A DNA stretch of 64,000 nucleotides from Rhodamnia argentea (taxonomy: Eukaryota > Streptophyta > Magnoliopsida > Myrtales > Myrtaceae), in NCBI RefSeq assembly GCF_020921035.1, contig NC_063156.1:20570283-20634282 (forward strand), in the 5' to 3' direction. Within the stretch, counting starts at the first letter, position 1, and every line of letters starts with the position of its first letter. The notes beneath the pieces are model-generated. The model was not told the origin of the DNA. It saw only the letters and a program-made list of their open reading frames with translations, and made no database searches. A program made the translations under genes and the position numbers. Of the stretch, positions 32,854 to 44,170 are shown piece by piece.

Positions 32854-33855
32854 CCTGGCATAGTGGAGTGGAGGTGTTACGTGCTTTTCAATTAGGGAAG
32901 ATTGATTGACCCAAAAAATTAGGGAAGATTGCAAGATTATTTCAGCTCCCGAGTCTCATCATATCAAAAATTGATCCTCACTTTTAAGATCCTTCGATTT
33001 ACATCTTTGCCAAGCTTAAAATGACCCCTTTCATTTGAAAAACTTTACGATTACCACGACACATATTGTCTCTCTCTTTCTCTCCACCCCCTCTATTAGC
33101 TCCCGATCATGAGAGTGCACGAGGTCGACTCGATTAGGTGGGGATCGCACAAATGACGAGCTCCAAAGCATTTTTCCAGAATGAGATCTTCCGGTTGAAG
33201 GTTCGAAAATTCTGGTTATATGCAAAATATTGAAGGGTGCCATCTTCGGCGCATAGGCCAAACGCTATGCCTTTTTTTTTCTTCGTAATTTTGGAAGGCC
33301 GCGTTAAATATGTCATGGTAATAAAACGGTTACACATTCCTCTTAATCCGATTGAAAATTCATACGAAATTTGTTACGGTGATATGTCCTTTATTTTTTT
33401 CGGTATTTGTCTTGTATTTTTCTTAATGTGCCTTGTAATTTGCCTAAAGGGCACTTTGTTAAGAGAGAGACTCATATGAAAAGGGCCATTAGTCAAGACC
33501 ATCCCGACCGACAGTCAAGTCATAATACTTTTGGCAATCGTTCTGTAATTATTAGTGTTTCCTATGTTAAGGCCGTGACATAATTGACTTGATCATGAGC
33601 TGGTCTATGTCGACTCACGAGGTCGCTTGCTGTTGCATTAATGGTGATGGTCCTAAAGAGTCCAAGCCCATGGGGAAGTGGAAGATACCGAAAGGGCGAT
33701 GATAGTAGTAGTAGCCGAGCCCCATTTTTATTTTTAGCTTCGAGAGTCGTGGGGGACCGTATTTATTAATTTTTATCTACGTGGAAAATGTTTCGCATTT
33801 TTCAAAATTATTAACAAAATAAATGAGATGTAATAATTATACAAGTAATTATACG
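32854..33855. other. Intergenic DNA, nothing recognised
   Basis: AT-rich with no conserved frame. Short frames on both strands (for example 33237-33479) lack motifs. Confidence 0.55.
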
Positions 33856-33873
33856 GGTATGGACATTACTGTT

Positions 33874-34084
33874 TTTTTCTTTTTTTTGATAACCGAAGTG
33901 TTCGCACGACCGGCGAGCTATGACTCAAATTAGCGGTAGAGCACGACTATTCCTCGGGGGGCTAGCGCAAAGATCCCACCATCATGATCCCCCGCTTAAA
34001 TCACCGACGCCTACGAGTTTCGAACCCAAGACCTTTCGTGAAAGGAACTGGACTCAAACCATCGCGACCACCGATGGGTGGGTA
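33874..34084 (-). mobile_element. tRNA-derived SINE with 18-bp target duplication
   Basis: Read on the minus strand it has a 5' head that starts near tacccacccatcgg. An RNA polymerase III B-box-like GGTTCGAAACT is at 34026-34016. It ends in an A-rich tail (T-rich on plus, 33874-33887). Perfect 18-bp direct repeats ggtatggacattactgtt flank it at 33856-33873 and 34085-34102. Long target duplications and a poly(A) tail are products of LINE-assisted insertion. The A box is less clear. No protein expected. Confidence 0.85.
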
Positions 34085-34102
34085 GGTATGGACATTACTG
34101 TT

Positions 34103-36448
34103 AGTCATTGCTTTGCTAAAGAAATAGTTTCAAGACGCCTCCGGGCAAAATCATTTTTAGAGTCGGTTCGATTGAGCTCTTTAAAATCGCCAAGATTTAA
34201 GATATTTTCCAAATTTAAAAAAGTTCATGAGAAACTACATATTGTCACCCTTTTTCCAAATTTCAACATGGCTCTTGCTGATCCCGGCTTTGTTTTAGCC
34301 CTTCCCGGATCCATAGCCACCACTTTACATTACCAAATGATCTATAGAGTTTAGAATCATGCTATTGATCTTAATCTTCTTAGCTCGGAAGAGGCCATGT
34401 TCATCTCTGTTGATCATGACCAAACCTCATGCATCTATGTACCCAAACAAATCTCAAAGACCAGCTTGTTAAGCTCCTTCATGATATTTGGGTAACCAAC
34501 TATGAAAAATTCCACCGAAACACCTCCATTCATGTTGATGGTATATCAATTAGGAGATCGAAAAGTCGTCGTAGTGGGGTGAATTCATCTCTTATCTCCG
34601 CAATCTCTTTAGCGCAAACCACTTTTTTGTTTTTTTTAAAAGATATTATCCAAATTTAGACATTTCATGAAAAATTGCATATACGAATTTTACGCGTAAA
34701 ATTCCATTTCATGTCGATGGTATATCAGTTGGGAGATCGAGCATAGGTAGGTCATAATGGTGGCGGACTCATCTCTTATCTCCGCAATCTCTTCAGCACT
34801 TCAGCACAAACCACGATAGGTAATCCGCAATATAAAAGATGGGCCACATCGAGACTCATAAAATACCTAGCAAGATCCGTGAACCGATGAAATTTCAGCG
34901 GTGTCATTCGCGACTTCAGTGACCGATGCGGGTCCGAAGATGGGCGTGCAACCTAAAAAGCAAAGCTCGTTCATCTTGCCGAGAGATGCCCACAAGATTC
35001 TTTGGTTCCTACTCTATAGTCTTCATGGGACACTCTCTCTCTCAGCCAATCGATTTGTTTATATCTAAGTTTAATAATAACAACATTTAATAGGCCGAAA
35101 GAGAAAGGAAGAGAGAGAGAGGAATTCAATTCGAGATTCGTCTCGTGTTGGAGGACCACAGTCGATATTTGCATAGCTGGAACCGGATCCGACCGACCCA
35201 TCCTTCCTTGTTATTTTTTTATTTTTTTTATTTTTAATTAATATTATTTTCCTTCATTTAATATTATTTTCCTTCATTGGGTGTGCGAAAAGACCAAAAA
35301 AAAAAAAAAAGGAAAATGGTAAGGGTAGGCACTAGGCAGGCGTGCAAAGAGGGACACCCACCTCGGAAAGACGCAATTCAATGGGGAGGGCCAGAGGGAC
35401 AAAGTGGAAAGTGGCGTCCCTCCTTCTAACGAACCTTCGACACGCCACTGTCCGTGTCCGATCCCTCCCTCTGGAATTTGTCTTCGTCTCTCTCTTTAGC
35501 CTCCTCTCCCAACGTTGCTCCAACACTCATATATTCGTCGTTTCTCTTTTCTTTTATTACTTATCCTAAATGGAAGAAGGTTTTCTTTTCTTTTTCTTTT
35601 TCTTTTTTTTTTACTTCAGAAGTAGAAATTTCTTTCATAAGTAAAATTTTTTATCAAAGGAATTTCTACTCTAAAAGTACTTCTGGAGCAGAAATCCACT
35701 TCCAAAAGTGTTACTATGTGCGCCATAAATATTTCCCTCGATTCACTTATACGAGTGGGATAATGTCTGGATGCTTTTCCTTCTTCCGAGGAGCCCGTTA
35801 GTTTTCAAACAGCCCGGACTAGATTATGTTCATGAGCAGTTGAAAAGAAAGTCGAGCCACGAAAGTTCAATTTAAAAAGCTGAACGCACTCTCTAGTGCA
35901 GCTGAACATGGATGCTTTTCGTCCGTTGACCCACAACGCGCAACGGGGAACCTTTGAAGCTCCATGTCGCCCAACATTCTTCTCACGGAATTCTGCTGTT
36001 ATCTGATAATTCCCTCTAGAAAAATGTACTTCTTTGATAGGAAAAATACGGTTTTTAAGAAAGAATAGGTAGAGACCATTTTGTCTCAGAAATTTATGTC
36101 AAAGGGAAATTAGCTTCTCGATTTCAACATAGGTTCCACTTGAATAAGTAAACTGAAACATAGTCGATTTTCCGAAGATCGTCAATCAAATGATGCGTAA
36201 ACAGCTAGAGGGCCATGTCAAGCATGCAATTATTGCTACTCATTTACTATAATGTAGTATGTTGTTATTTGCCGTAAGAACATAATGTTCTTTTTGTTGC
36301 CAGCATTAGAACATGATGTCGTATAGCCCAATCCAATAAAGCAAACTGACTGAAAAAGAGGCCAACCATGCATATCGAACATATCGTGTGAAAGCCTTCT
36401 CGTTTGGTTTTTCTTTGGATGCGGAGACTACTAGGTTCGACTTTATTT
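34103..36448. other. Intergenic DNA with local duplications
   Basis: A segment at about 34531-34624 (atgttgatggtatatcaattaggagatcg ... atctcttatctccgcaatctct) is repeated with divergence at about 34711-34815. No protein is conserved in either copy. GA/CT-rich stretches at 35031-35042 and 35101-35125 and a T-rich area at 35580-35612 are simple sequence. Confidence 0.5.
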
Positions 36449-36672
36449 AAGCTCTGTTTATTTTACGAAAAAATGATCGATTCAGATAATATTTTTCAAA
36501 TATAATCGCTTATATCGTTTGTAAAAAACGAATGAACGAAAGATATTTTCATCGTTTACTTATTTGCAATGAAAACATTTTTCATTAACTAATTATTTCA
36601 AGGAGTACATGCGATCATTTCTAAGAAAATATTTTCCAAATCACTCATTTTGAATGAAACAAACGGAGCCTT
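36449..36672. mobile_element. MITE of the 'AAGGCTCCGTTTG' family, 224 bp
   Basis: Starts AAGCTCTGTTTATTTTACG and ends GAATGAAACAAACGGAGCCTT, an inverted terminal repeat. The interior is AT-rich. Same family as 26139-26339 and 49031-49679. Flanked by TTTA-like sequence, so a 2-3 bp duplication cannot be resolved. Confidence 0.65.
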
Positions 36673-37894
36673 AAAAGAGTAATAATACCTGAAATCTTTC
36701 AAAACATATGTAAACCGACTTATATAATCATATACGAACTCTCTATAATTTCCAAGAACTTAAAAAGTCCGATTTTTTCTTTCGTTATTGAAATTTAGAA
36801 GGAAACCATGGGGCGAACGGATCAAAATGTCTCCATATGGTCGGTCCATCTCCTCGAGTACACTAGAGAAGAATTATTGTTCAGTGCCCATTTCTTCTAG
36901 CTGGTTTTCCTTCGTCTCTCTATTCTTTTGGTAAACTAATTCAGTAATATATTCGTGGTCTCAACCATAAATCGGCACCTCATCTTGCCAAGTCGTCCAT
37001 GTAGAGGAGGGGCAGCATCTAAATTCAAGCACGAAAACACGTCTACTGAATAACGCCGTTTGTGAGAATAATTCACACATATTTTGGGGACATAAACATT
37101 ATATCAATGATAAGACAAGATTTGTAAGTACATGGTCTCTCCAATTTAAAGACGGCATGCGACAAGATGCGATCGAAATTCAATAGCTCGTGAATATTGG
37201 CAGGATTCGAACAAAAGTGGGTGAGGGCTTTTAGTGGAGTCGCTTGTTTTTCCCTTACGATGAGACAGAGGACTGATTGAAACGAACAAGAACTGCAATG
37301 AGAAGAAGATTGACCAGCTCGATCACTAGAATCTGACTTGTTAGCGTACAGACTCCGGCCTAGCATTATTCTTTCTACAACTTCAATCAGATTTTTTTTG
37401 GTGATCTAATGGATAGAATTTTCTACGGGTCACTTTGATGACAAGATACTATTTCTCTCACCTGGTATCGAGTAGAACTTTTGATCTCTAAATGTTTTCC
37501 ATTCGATACCAACAGAAAACAACCCAGATCGACGCGCATGATGATCAACGGTCCTATGTGCCTGCATGCCTCTGGGTCAATCACCCTGCAAATTCATCGT
37601 CAACAGATTAAAACATAGCCATCGTCTTCACATGGAGCCCGCATGAAGAATGTCGATGAGAACTTGATCAACTCAACATTGTCTCTGATATCAGGATTCA
37701 CTCACGAGCATGGACTTTAAAAAGAGAGACCATGGTTCATTTCTATGTCGGTCAAGTATGGAAAAAGTGCATGTTCTCTGATGAGATTGTGGAATACATA
37801 TGCTTTAGGACCCGATTACAGCTCTTAAAGTATGAAAGAGCACAAGACCAGCAAACTTACCACTCGGCAGGGATTCATCAAAGAGATTCCATGG
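36673..37894. other. Intergenic DNA and PTAC13 3' flank
   Basis: No conserved frame. The portion just below 37895 should include the PTAC13 3' UTR. The frame at 37366-37073 (minus) has no family resemblance. Confidence 0.5.
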
Positions 37895-40552
37895 TTATGC
37901 CACCTCCGGTACAATTTCATCCACATCCAAGTCAACCAAGCTTTCTTTCCCAAATAGTGCAAATCCAACAGTAGCCTACAAATGATGAGTACATTGGTTA
38001 TGTTTCTTATTTCTTGACAGATAGATGCACGGACTACTGTTAGCCCATTCATAAGGCATATGGGCAAATGTCTTTGGATTAATCTAGGCAAAAAGTCCGC
38101 AAATGTCGAGGCATGTTACCTTTTTATTCTTGCGATTCAACTTCTTGAGGCTGCCTTCAAAGCCCGCAAAAGTTCCCGACAGAACTCTAACAGTGGAACC
38201 CGGGACAAGAAGCTTGTATTTTTCTTTAGCAGATAAACCATCGAGTGTGCTGGAAGATTTTTGGGACTGGCGCTTTGGCTTTATAGCAGATTCCAAAGAA
38301 TCTTCCGTAAGATCAAGCTTTTCAGACTTGAGGGTTTCAGAAACTTGCTCATCCTTGAAAGCTCGGTCGGTCTTCTCTTGTTCTTCTTTTGCCTTCCCGA
38401 AGATAGCTTCCATGTCATCCTCAGATACTGGCCGAGGCTTGTTTATCTGCCTTCTTCTGAATGAACAAAACAGCACATAGCTAAGAAAGAGAAGTACATA
38501 ATTTAAAAGCAAATCCAAGGGCCTGTGAGAAAGATGAGTTTAGGTTTGCAGGACACCCAGACAGGCAGGACAGGAAAATAAAGATTCTAATGCAGATGGG
38601 GAATTGTAATCCTTGATGGGTAAGAAGTACTTGTGGCTTAAGACATTCTCAAAGGGTAAAGAAAACTTGTGGCTAGAAAGATTCTCAGAGGACAAGAAAA
38701 ACTTTGGCTTCTTGTTTTCACATTAAACATCTATGTAGATGGCAGTGCACAGTGGACTAAACATTAAGACAATTGATGGATCATAGTTACAGCTAACAGT
38801 ATACTTAAGTAAATACAGATAAAATTTTTGTCTTCAGAACAGCCAAATGAAGAATTCAGACATGCTACAACTAAGCCAAAACCTATCCTCTAAGTCTAAC
38901 AAAGAAGAGAACAGGTTTTGCAAGCAAAGTACAGGAATGCAATTACTCACGTGTTTCCAACTTTTGATCCCACGAAGCCTCCAACTCCATCACATTCTCT
39001 AATGAAGTCATGTAACTCCTTGTTTAAAATGCATCTTAAGAAAACACATCCTGGAAAGAGGGGCCTTGCTTTAACGGAGTAAGAACCATTCTTTAATTTC
39101 CTCTTTTCTTGGACAGCTGGAGCATATACCTGAAATTACAAGCTAGCAATATGAGAGCGAGTAGATATAGTTCCCTGGTGGCTACATCTAAAGCACAATC
39201 CAAGGCGATGATAAAGATCAAGCAAGAAAGAGAGCACCTAAAACATGATCTGAACCACACATTCAGAAATGGCACTCTATCGTTAAATGATGGACGGTAT
39301 CTGTCAAATTGACGATTTCATTGGAGAGGGAGAGTAAAGTTGCTTCAACGCGGAAGCGATGTTAGAGCTTCTAAATGAAGCATATCAAATGTTAAAGATA
39401 CATACCGTTAAGAGAGAGATTCCAAAAGGAGCAGGACTCACTAAATTGACCATGCATCATGAAACTAAGCAGGTTACACCATGTCCAGGATCGTCACTAA
39501 GATCGATTATTCCTCATGATGAGGGTGAGCTCCTGAAATCATATCTATCACAATTTCCACGTTTCATGTCCCCCAGTTCTAACCTGAATCTTAGATTTAG
39601 CCTCCAAGTTCAGCCTAATAGTAAACCATATCATAAATCCTTAATCAAATTCCATACATAACTCTCCGTGTTAGCATTTTGATTAACTACATCCTGAAAA
39701 TGTAGGAGGAGAACTCCTCCAAGAGGGGCAAAATGATTTCTTCATCATCATCCACTGTTCCGAGAATTCCTCACTGGTCTCGAATGATTCCACAATTGCT
39801 TACTCATACAGATACTAGAGTCAGCTACCAGCTTGTCCCAAAACATTGAGATTAGCCTATATTCATCTAGAATTCAACAAACACTTCGGGGACGCACCAA
39901 CCACAAATTCATCGTCCCTAAAACGCAAATTCTAACGAGAATCCACCAACTTGTCCCAAAACATTGAGATTAGCCTATATTCATCTAGAATTCAACAACC
40001 ACTTCGGGGACGCACCAAACACAAATTCATCGTCCCTGAAACGCAAATTCTAACGAGAATCCACCAACTCCTCATCAAGTATCGAGGCCAAAATCGATTG
40101 GTCCAGAAACTCGCCTTGAACTCGACGTCAGGGAAGCTCCTGATGAGCGAGCGAGCGATCAAATCGGCGGTCTCCTGGCCCCGGACGCGGGAGACGCGGA
40201 CGATCCACCACTGAGGCCCCAACTTGGCGAGGTTATCGAGGTTGAGCTCCTCGGTCCAGGAGGAGTACTGCTTCTTGGGCTTCTTGATGAGCCGCTCCTC
40301 CACTTCCTCCCGCCAGTTATAGGCTGCCCGGCTCTCTCTCTTCTGGTTCCTGAGCTGCCTCCGCTCTCTAGCCGTCAGGGCCTCGGCGCCGGCGGACTCG
40401 AGAGCCGCGGAGATTGCCGCCGGAGGAGGAGGAGGCGAGGGCCGTCCGGCGACTCTGGCTCTCTGGATGGGCGAGTGGAGGAGGAAGGAGGAGGAGGAGA
40501 GAGAGGGGTGGTGGCGGGGGCAAGGATGCCATTGGAGAAGTCCTTGCTTCAT
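37895..40552 (-). CDS. PTAC13: NusG-like plastid transcription protein PTAC13, four exons
   Basis: A nuclear-encoded NusG relative found in plastid transcriptionally active chromosome preparations. Exons are 40552-40115, 39129-38951, 38456-38120 and 37975-37895, giving 344 aa. The N-terminus is Ser/Arg-rich (transit peptide), followed by a basic Arg/Glu region (ARERRQLRNQKRESRA). The NGN domain reads QWWIVRVSRVRGQE ... FPGCVFLRCILNKE ... DGVGGFVGSKVGN. An acidic linker spans about 205-285, and the KOW domain reads STVRVLSGTFAGFEGSLKKLNRKNKKATVG ... ESLVDLDVDEIVPEV. Intron 1 needs a GC donor (AAG|GCGAGT at 40114-40113) to keep frame with VYAPAVQEKR; the nearest GT donor gives an early stop. 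Introns 2 and 3 are GT-AG. Intron 1 also carries a 118-bp tandem duplication. Confidence 0.92.
39832..40067. repeat. Tandem duplication, 2 x 118 bp, inside PTAC13 intron 1
   Basis: Units 39832-39949 and 39950-40067 are nearly identical (cttgtcccaaaacattgag ... gagaatccaccaa), with about three differences by eye. The second unit ends 47 bases from the donor of intron 1. Confidence 0.9.
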
Positions 40553-40767
40553 TTTCTTCTGTGGATAGGATGTGATTTCTTTAGATTCTCTGATTTTTTT
40601 TTTCGCTCTTTTTCCCACGGAGGGAGCAAGGAGATTCAAGAGAACGACGCCGTCCCAAAAACAAATAAAATTCCAAATACTGGCATTTTTGTAAATCCTG
40701 CTAGCCTCTACCTTGACTTTTAATTAACAAAAATTTACCTACTATTATCAAAGTAAACGATGATCTT

Positions 40768-41056
40768 TGATATCAACTCAGAAATATAAAACCAACTTGA
40801 AATATGAGAGAAGAGATAAGAGAGAAGTGGGGAGCAAATGTTAACCTATTTCCTTTATTAACAAATTTACAAAAGCCTCTATTTATAGGCTAGAAGATAC
40901 ATTACACCGAGAGAGGAAAAGCCGCTCATGGAATATGAAAAGTGAAACATCAATCCATATTAATATACATCAATATATATCAATGTATTTGTAACATATA
41001 TTGGAAGAGGAAATGGTGAGGTGAAACATCTACATGTTGTTAATATATTTATAACA
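40768..41056 (-). repeat. LTR (3' end) of a decayed retrotransposon
   Basis: On the minus strand it begins TGTTATAAATATATTAACAA directly after a purine-rich tract (ccaagggaggg, 41067-41057). It contains a TATA-like cctataaatagagg (about 40899-40886) and ends near TTGATATCA. I see no second LTR, so this is a truncated element or a solo 3' end. Confidence 0.6.
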
Positions 41057-41340
41057 CCCTCCCTTGGATGTTCACCTTTTTATTATACGGTATTTAAACT
41101 GCCTCATTAAAAACCTTGCCAAGAAAAATTTAGTGGGAGAAAAACTTGGCGAAGGGAAAAAGAGTACAATGCGTATAATGTTCCCCCTCATATTCATAGT
41201 CATTGCATGTAGGCTAATTCATTAAAAACCTTTAGCAAGTAAAAACCCTATGGGAAAAAAAAAAAAAACTTACAAAGGGAAAAAGAGTATAGCCATAAAC
41301 CTTATGGGTTCCGTCCTTCGGGGATGGTTAATTCGCTCCC
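41057..41340 (-). mobile_element. 3' internal tail of the same decayed retrotransposon
   Basis: On the minus strand it contains two related phrases, 'actctttttccctttgtaagtttt' and 'actctttttcccttcgccaagttttt', each followed by 'aggtttttaatga'. These are typical of the non-coding 3' end of some plant LTR elements, just before the polypurine tract. No coding sequence left. Confidence 0.5.
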
Positions 41341-42240
41341 CTTGATTGAAGTAATCGCCCAAGCCGACGCATTCCTATTCCATCTCATGCATATTATCCA
41401 TGTCTGCATTATAATATTTTTGCCTATCTCATATTTTGCATATCATGTTTTCAATTATCACCCATCTTGCATACCATATTTTTTCGAAAAATTACATACT
41501 CATGCATCGTTATTTTAGAAAAAATCACATGTTGCATAACAAGATCTGTCATGTCATATATGCTTGTCTCTATGCCACATCATGCTAAGTTATGTGATGT
41601 AAAAAAAGCATGTTTAGTTTCTTTGTATTTTAGTCTAATCGGGTTGATTTGGATGTTTAGTTCATTTGCTATTTCAATTGCCTGCATGTTGGAACACATT
41701 ATCATCCATGATTTTTGCTTGAATAAACATCCTTGCATATAGGTCATATATCATATGGCATGTTTTAAGTTGGTTACTTAATTTTGCATATATGTTAACT
41801 TAACATTAAATTTGCATGTTTTGCATATCATCCGTCATTTAGGTAGTCTCATGTTATTGCTTTCATTCATATCATATTTCATTTTAAAAAAAAGAAAACA
41901 TTAAGAACACCTCATTTGAACTTAAAGCGAATTCAATCAAGCTTGAGTTGCCGACCTAGGATATCTCATGGAATTAAGGTACCGAAAAGGCATTAGCTTT
42001 AATAAGTTAATGTAATCAAATCCCCAAATCCTTAATCTCTAGTTCGTAGGGATAAAATAATACTTCCGCTATTTTATTTAGGTTTCTAACTAACCTACCA
42101 AAAATGATTAGTGGCAATTCCGAATTCTAAATCATTCTAATTAACCAAAGTTGCGAGTTGGTAGGGCTTGGGAGAGTCCGTATTAGGTTAGTCTTTAATT
42201 AACCTGATAATCTACTAGCCTAAATTTATTTTAGGTCGCG
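41341..42240. other. Repeat-derived intergenic DNA
   Basis: A stretch rich in CAT/ATG phrases (41380-41880) precedes a section at 41930-42240 whose phrases (ggtttctaactaacctaccaaaaatgatta; ttattttaggtcgcgaca) look like the untranslated 5' part of a Ty3-type element. No protein recognised. Confidence 0.4.
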
Positions 42241-42500
42241 ACATCCTTGGCTGGTGTTATTTTGAGACTTGGTGGTGATCTTACTATCATTCATTCTGTA
42301 TCGTCGGCTGGTGATTCGTCATTTACGCTTCAGTATAGTTTGTTTTCTATCGGTTACTTACCGTATTCATACACTATCCTATACACTTAATCACGAAATT
42401 TTCATACACCGTCCATACACTTAACCTAATCCATATCGTTTGTAAGCACTACACTTTGAGAAATCCCTACCGATGGAATCACTCGCCCACGAACGCGTCA
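42240..42500 (+). repeat. Truncated 5' LTR of the Ty3-type remnant
   Basis: The region from ggtggtgatcttactatcattc to ggaatcactcgccca is repeated with divergence at 45118-45206 plus 45623-45805. That marks it as the inner part of the 5' LTR. A candidate primer-binding site, ttggtatcggaactcaagg, follows at about 42505. Confidence 0.6.
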
Positions 42501-44170
42501 AGTTGGTATCGGAACTCAAGGTTGAACACATTTTGAGTGATTTCTTTTCTCTTATCCATCCTTACGGATCATGGATGATCTTGTTTCAAAAGGCTTAGCT
42601 TTGGACCAAGCGCACAACAAAAGGTGAAATTGTGCCATCCAAAGTCTCCAAAGATAACTGGAGAGAGTCCTTGATCGCCTAGAGAATTCGGTGAGACAAG
42701 AACAACCAGCAAGACATCCCGACGAACGACATCGATGCTACGATTCAGATTCTCGAAGAAGTTCTGCTGATGATTCTGGTTCTATATGAGCTAACACTAG
42801 TGATTCAGAATACCATGCCCGGCAAAGAAGAGAAAGGTGAAAAGAAAATGGTCGTGCCGTCAAAGTGGAGGTCCCTAAGTTTTAAGGAAGTCTCAATCCT
42901 AATGACTTTGTGGATTGGCTTCATGCGATCGAATGAGTTTTTGACTTCAAGTCATACTCGGATGAGAAGGAATGTAAGGTTCTTATGTTGAAATTGACGA
43001 AATATTCTTCTCTATGGTGGGAGAACTTAAAGCTTTAATGAACCAGGGATGGGATGAGAAAGATTCATTCTTGAGAAAAACTCAAGAAACTACTGAAGAA
43101 GAGCTTCTTGCCCGCTAGCTATAAGCGTAACCTGTTCTTGAAGCTGAATTCGCTCAAGCAATGCGGGATGAATATTGAAGAATACATCAGGTAGTTTGAG
43201 CAACTCATGATGAAATGTAATGTTCCAAAATCGCAAGAGTAAGCCATCGCTCGATTCCTTGGCGGAATGAATCGAGAAATTGCTGATTTTGCTTGAACTT
43301 CAACCATATTGATTTTTCAAAGATGTTTGCAAGCTAGCCTTAAATGTCGAGAAGCAACTCAAGCATGGCAAAAGCTTTTCAACCAAACCTCCAATTGAAG
43401 GTACAACTTCCTTTGACGATTCTAATTCTTACCAAATCGATGATGATGTATCGGAATAGGGTGAAGAAAAGGAGAATGCCACGGAGTTTGTCAATGAACT
43501 CTCCAAACAGACTAGCGGTAGAGATCAAAAGTGTTTCAAATGCCATGGTCATGGACGCTTTTATATCAATTGTCCTAATCGGAGAGTTATGACTCTTCAA
43601 GAAATTGAGAAGATCGACTTGGAACTTCAAGTGACTGAGCATGATTCCGATTAAAATGGTTTCGAATTTGAAGATCGAGAGGAGGAGATGGAACAAGTTG
43701 ATACTGGAGAGTTGTTATTCATCCAGAGGGCTCTATACACAATGGTTGTTCCGGAAGTGGACGAGCAAGAAGAAATCGTGGAACAAATTAGAGAAGAAGA
43801 GATGATGATCATCTATGTACCCTCAAGCAACTTTGATATTACGTATGGTGAATCCTTGAAAAAGTGTCTTAAGGCAAATGCCGAGATCATAAAGAATGAG
43901 GGAATAATTGTGACGGTTGGAGACATCACCCCTCACTTCATATGCCCCGATGCTGCCAAAAGTGCTCATCAAATGTCAGAATACAATTGTACTTATTAGT
44001 ATGAAGAATATGTACTATCTTGTTCGTTGGAGAGGCCGTCCCGAGAATTTTGGGAATCAAGTTCCTTTTCGATTGTGGAAAATTTCACAATATCTAATCA
44101 TGGAGACAAGAAGCCACAACAAATTTGAGGACAAATCTTTTTCAACCTGGGGAGTTTGATGTGGAAGCAT
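42501..44170 (+). pseudogene. Ty3/gypsy-type gag remnant fused to the extreme end of pol
   Basis: In shifting frames I read gag core sequence (WWENLKAL; FLPASYKRNLFLKLNSLKQ near 43110; IARFLGGMNREIADFA near 43250). Then comes a CCHC knuckle, CFKCHGHGRFYINC (about 43533-43574), and the end of gag (MEQVDTGELLFIQRALYTMVV at 43688). Soon after, near 44110-44165, comes a reading close to LRTNLFQPGEFD, which resembles the very C-terminus of Ty3-type polyproteins. Protease, RT, RNase H and integrase are absent, so the element is a deletion derivative with multiple stops. Confidence 0.65.

Noticed and set aside
34016-34026. Possible tRNA gene at the B-box-like sequence
   Set aside because: No cloverleaf or anticodon arm; the A-rich tail and 18-bp flanking repeats identify a SINE.
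42501-44170. Possible endogenous pararetrovirus
   Set aside because: The CCHC knuckle and gag core are flanked by LTR-like direct repeats, which fits a Ty3 retrotransposon; no movement-protein or coat motif was seen.
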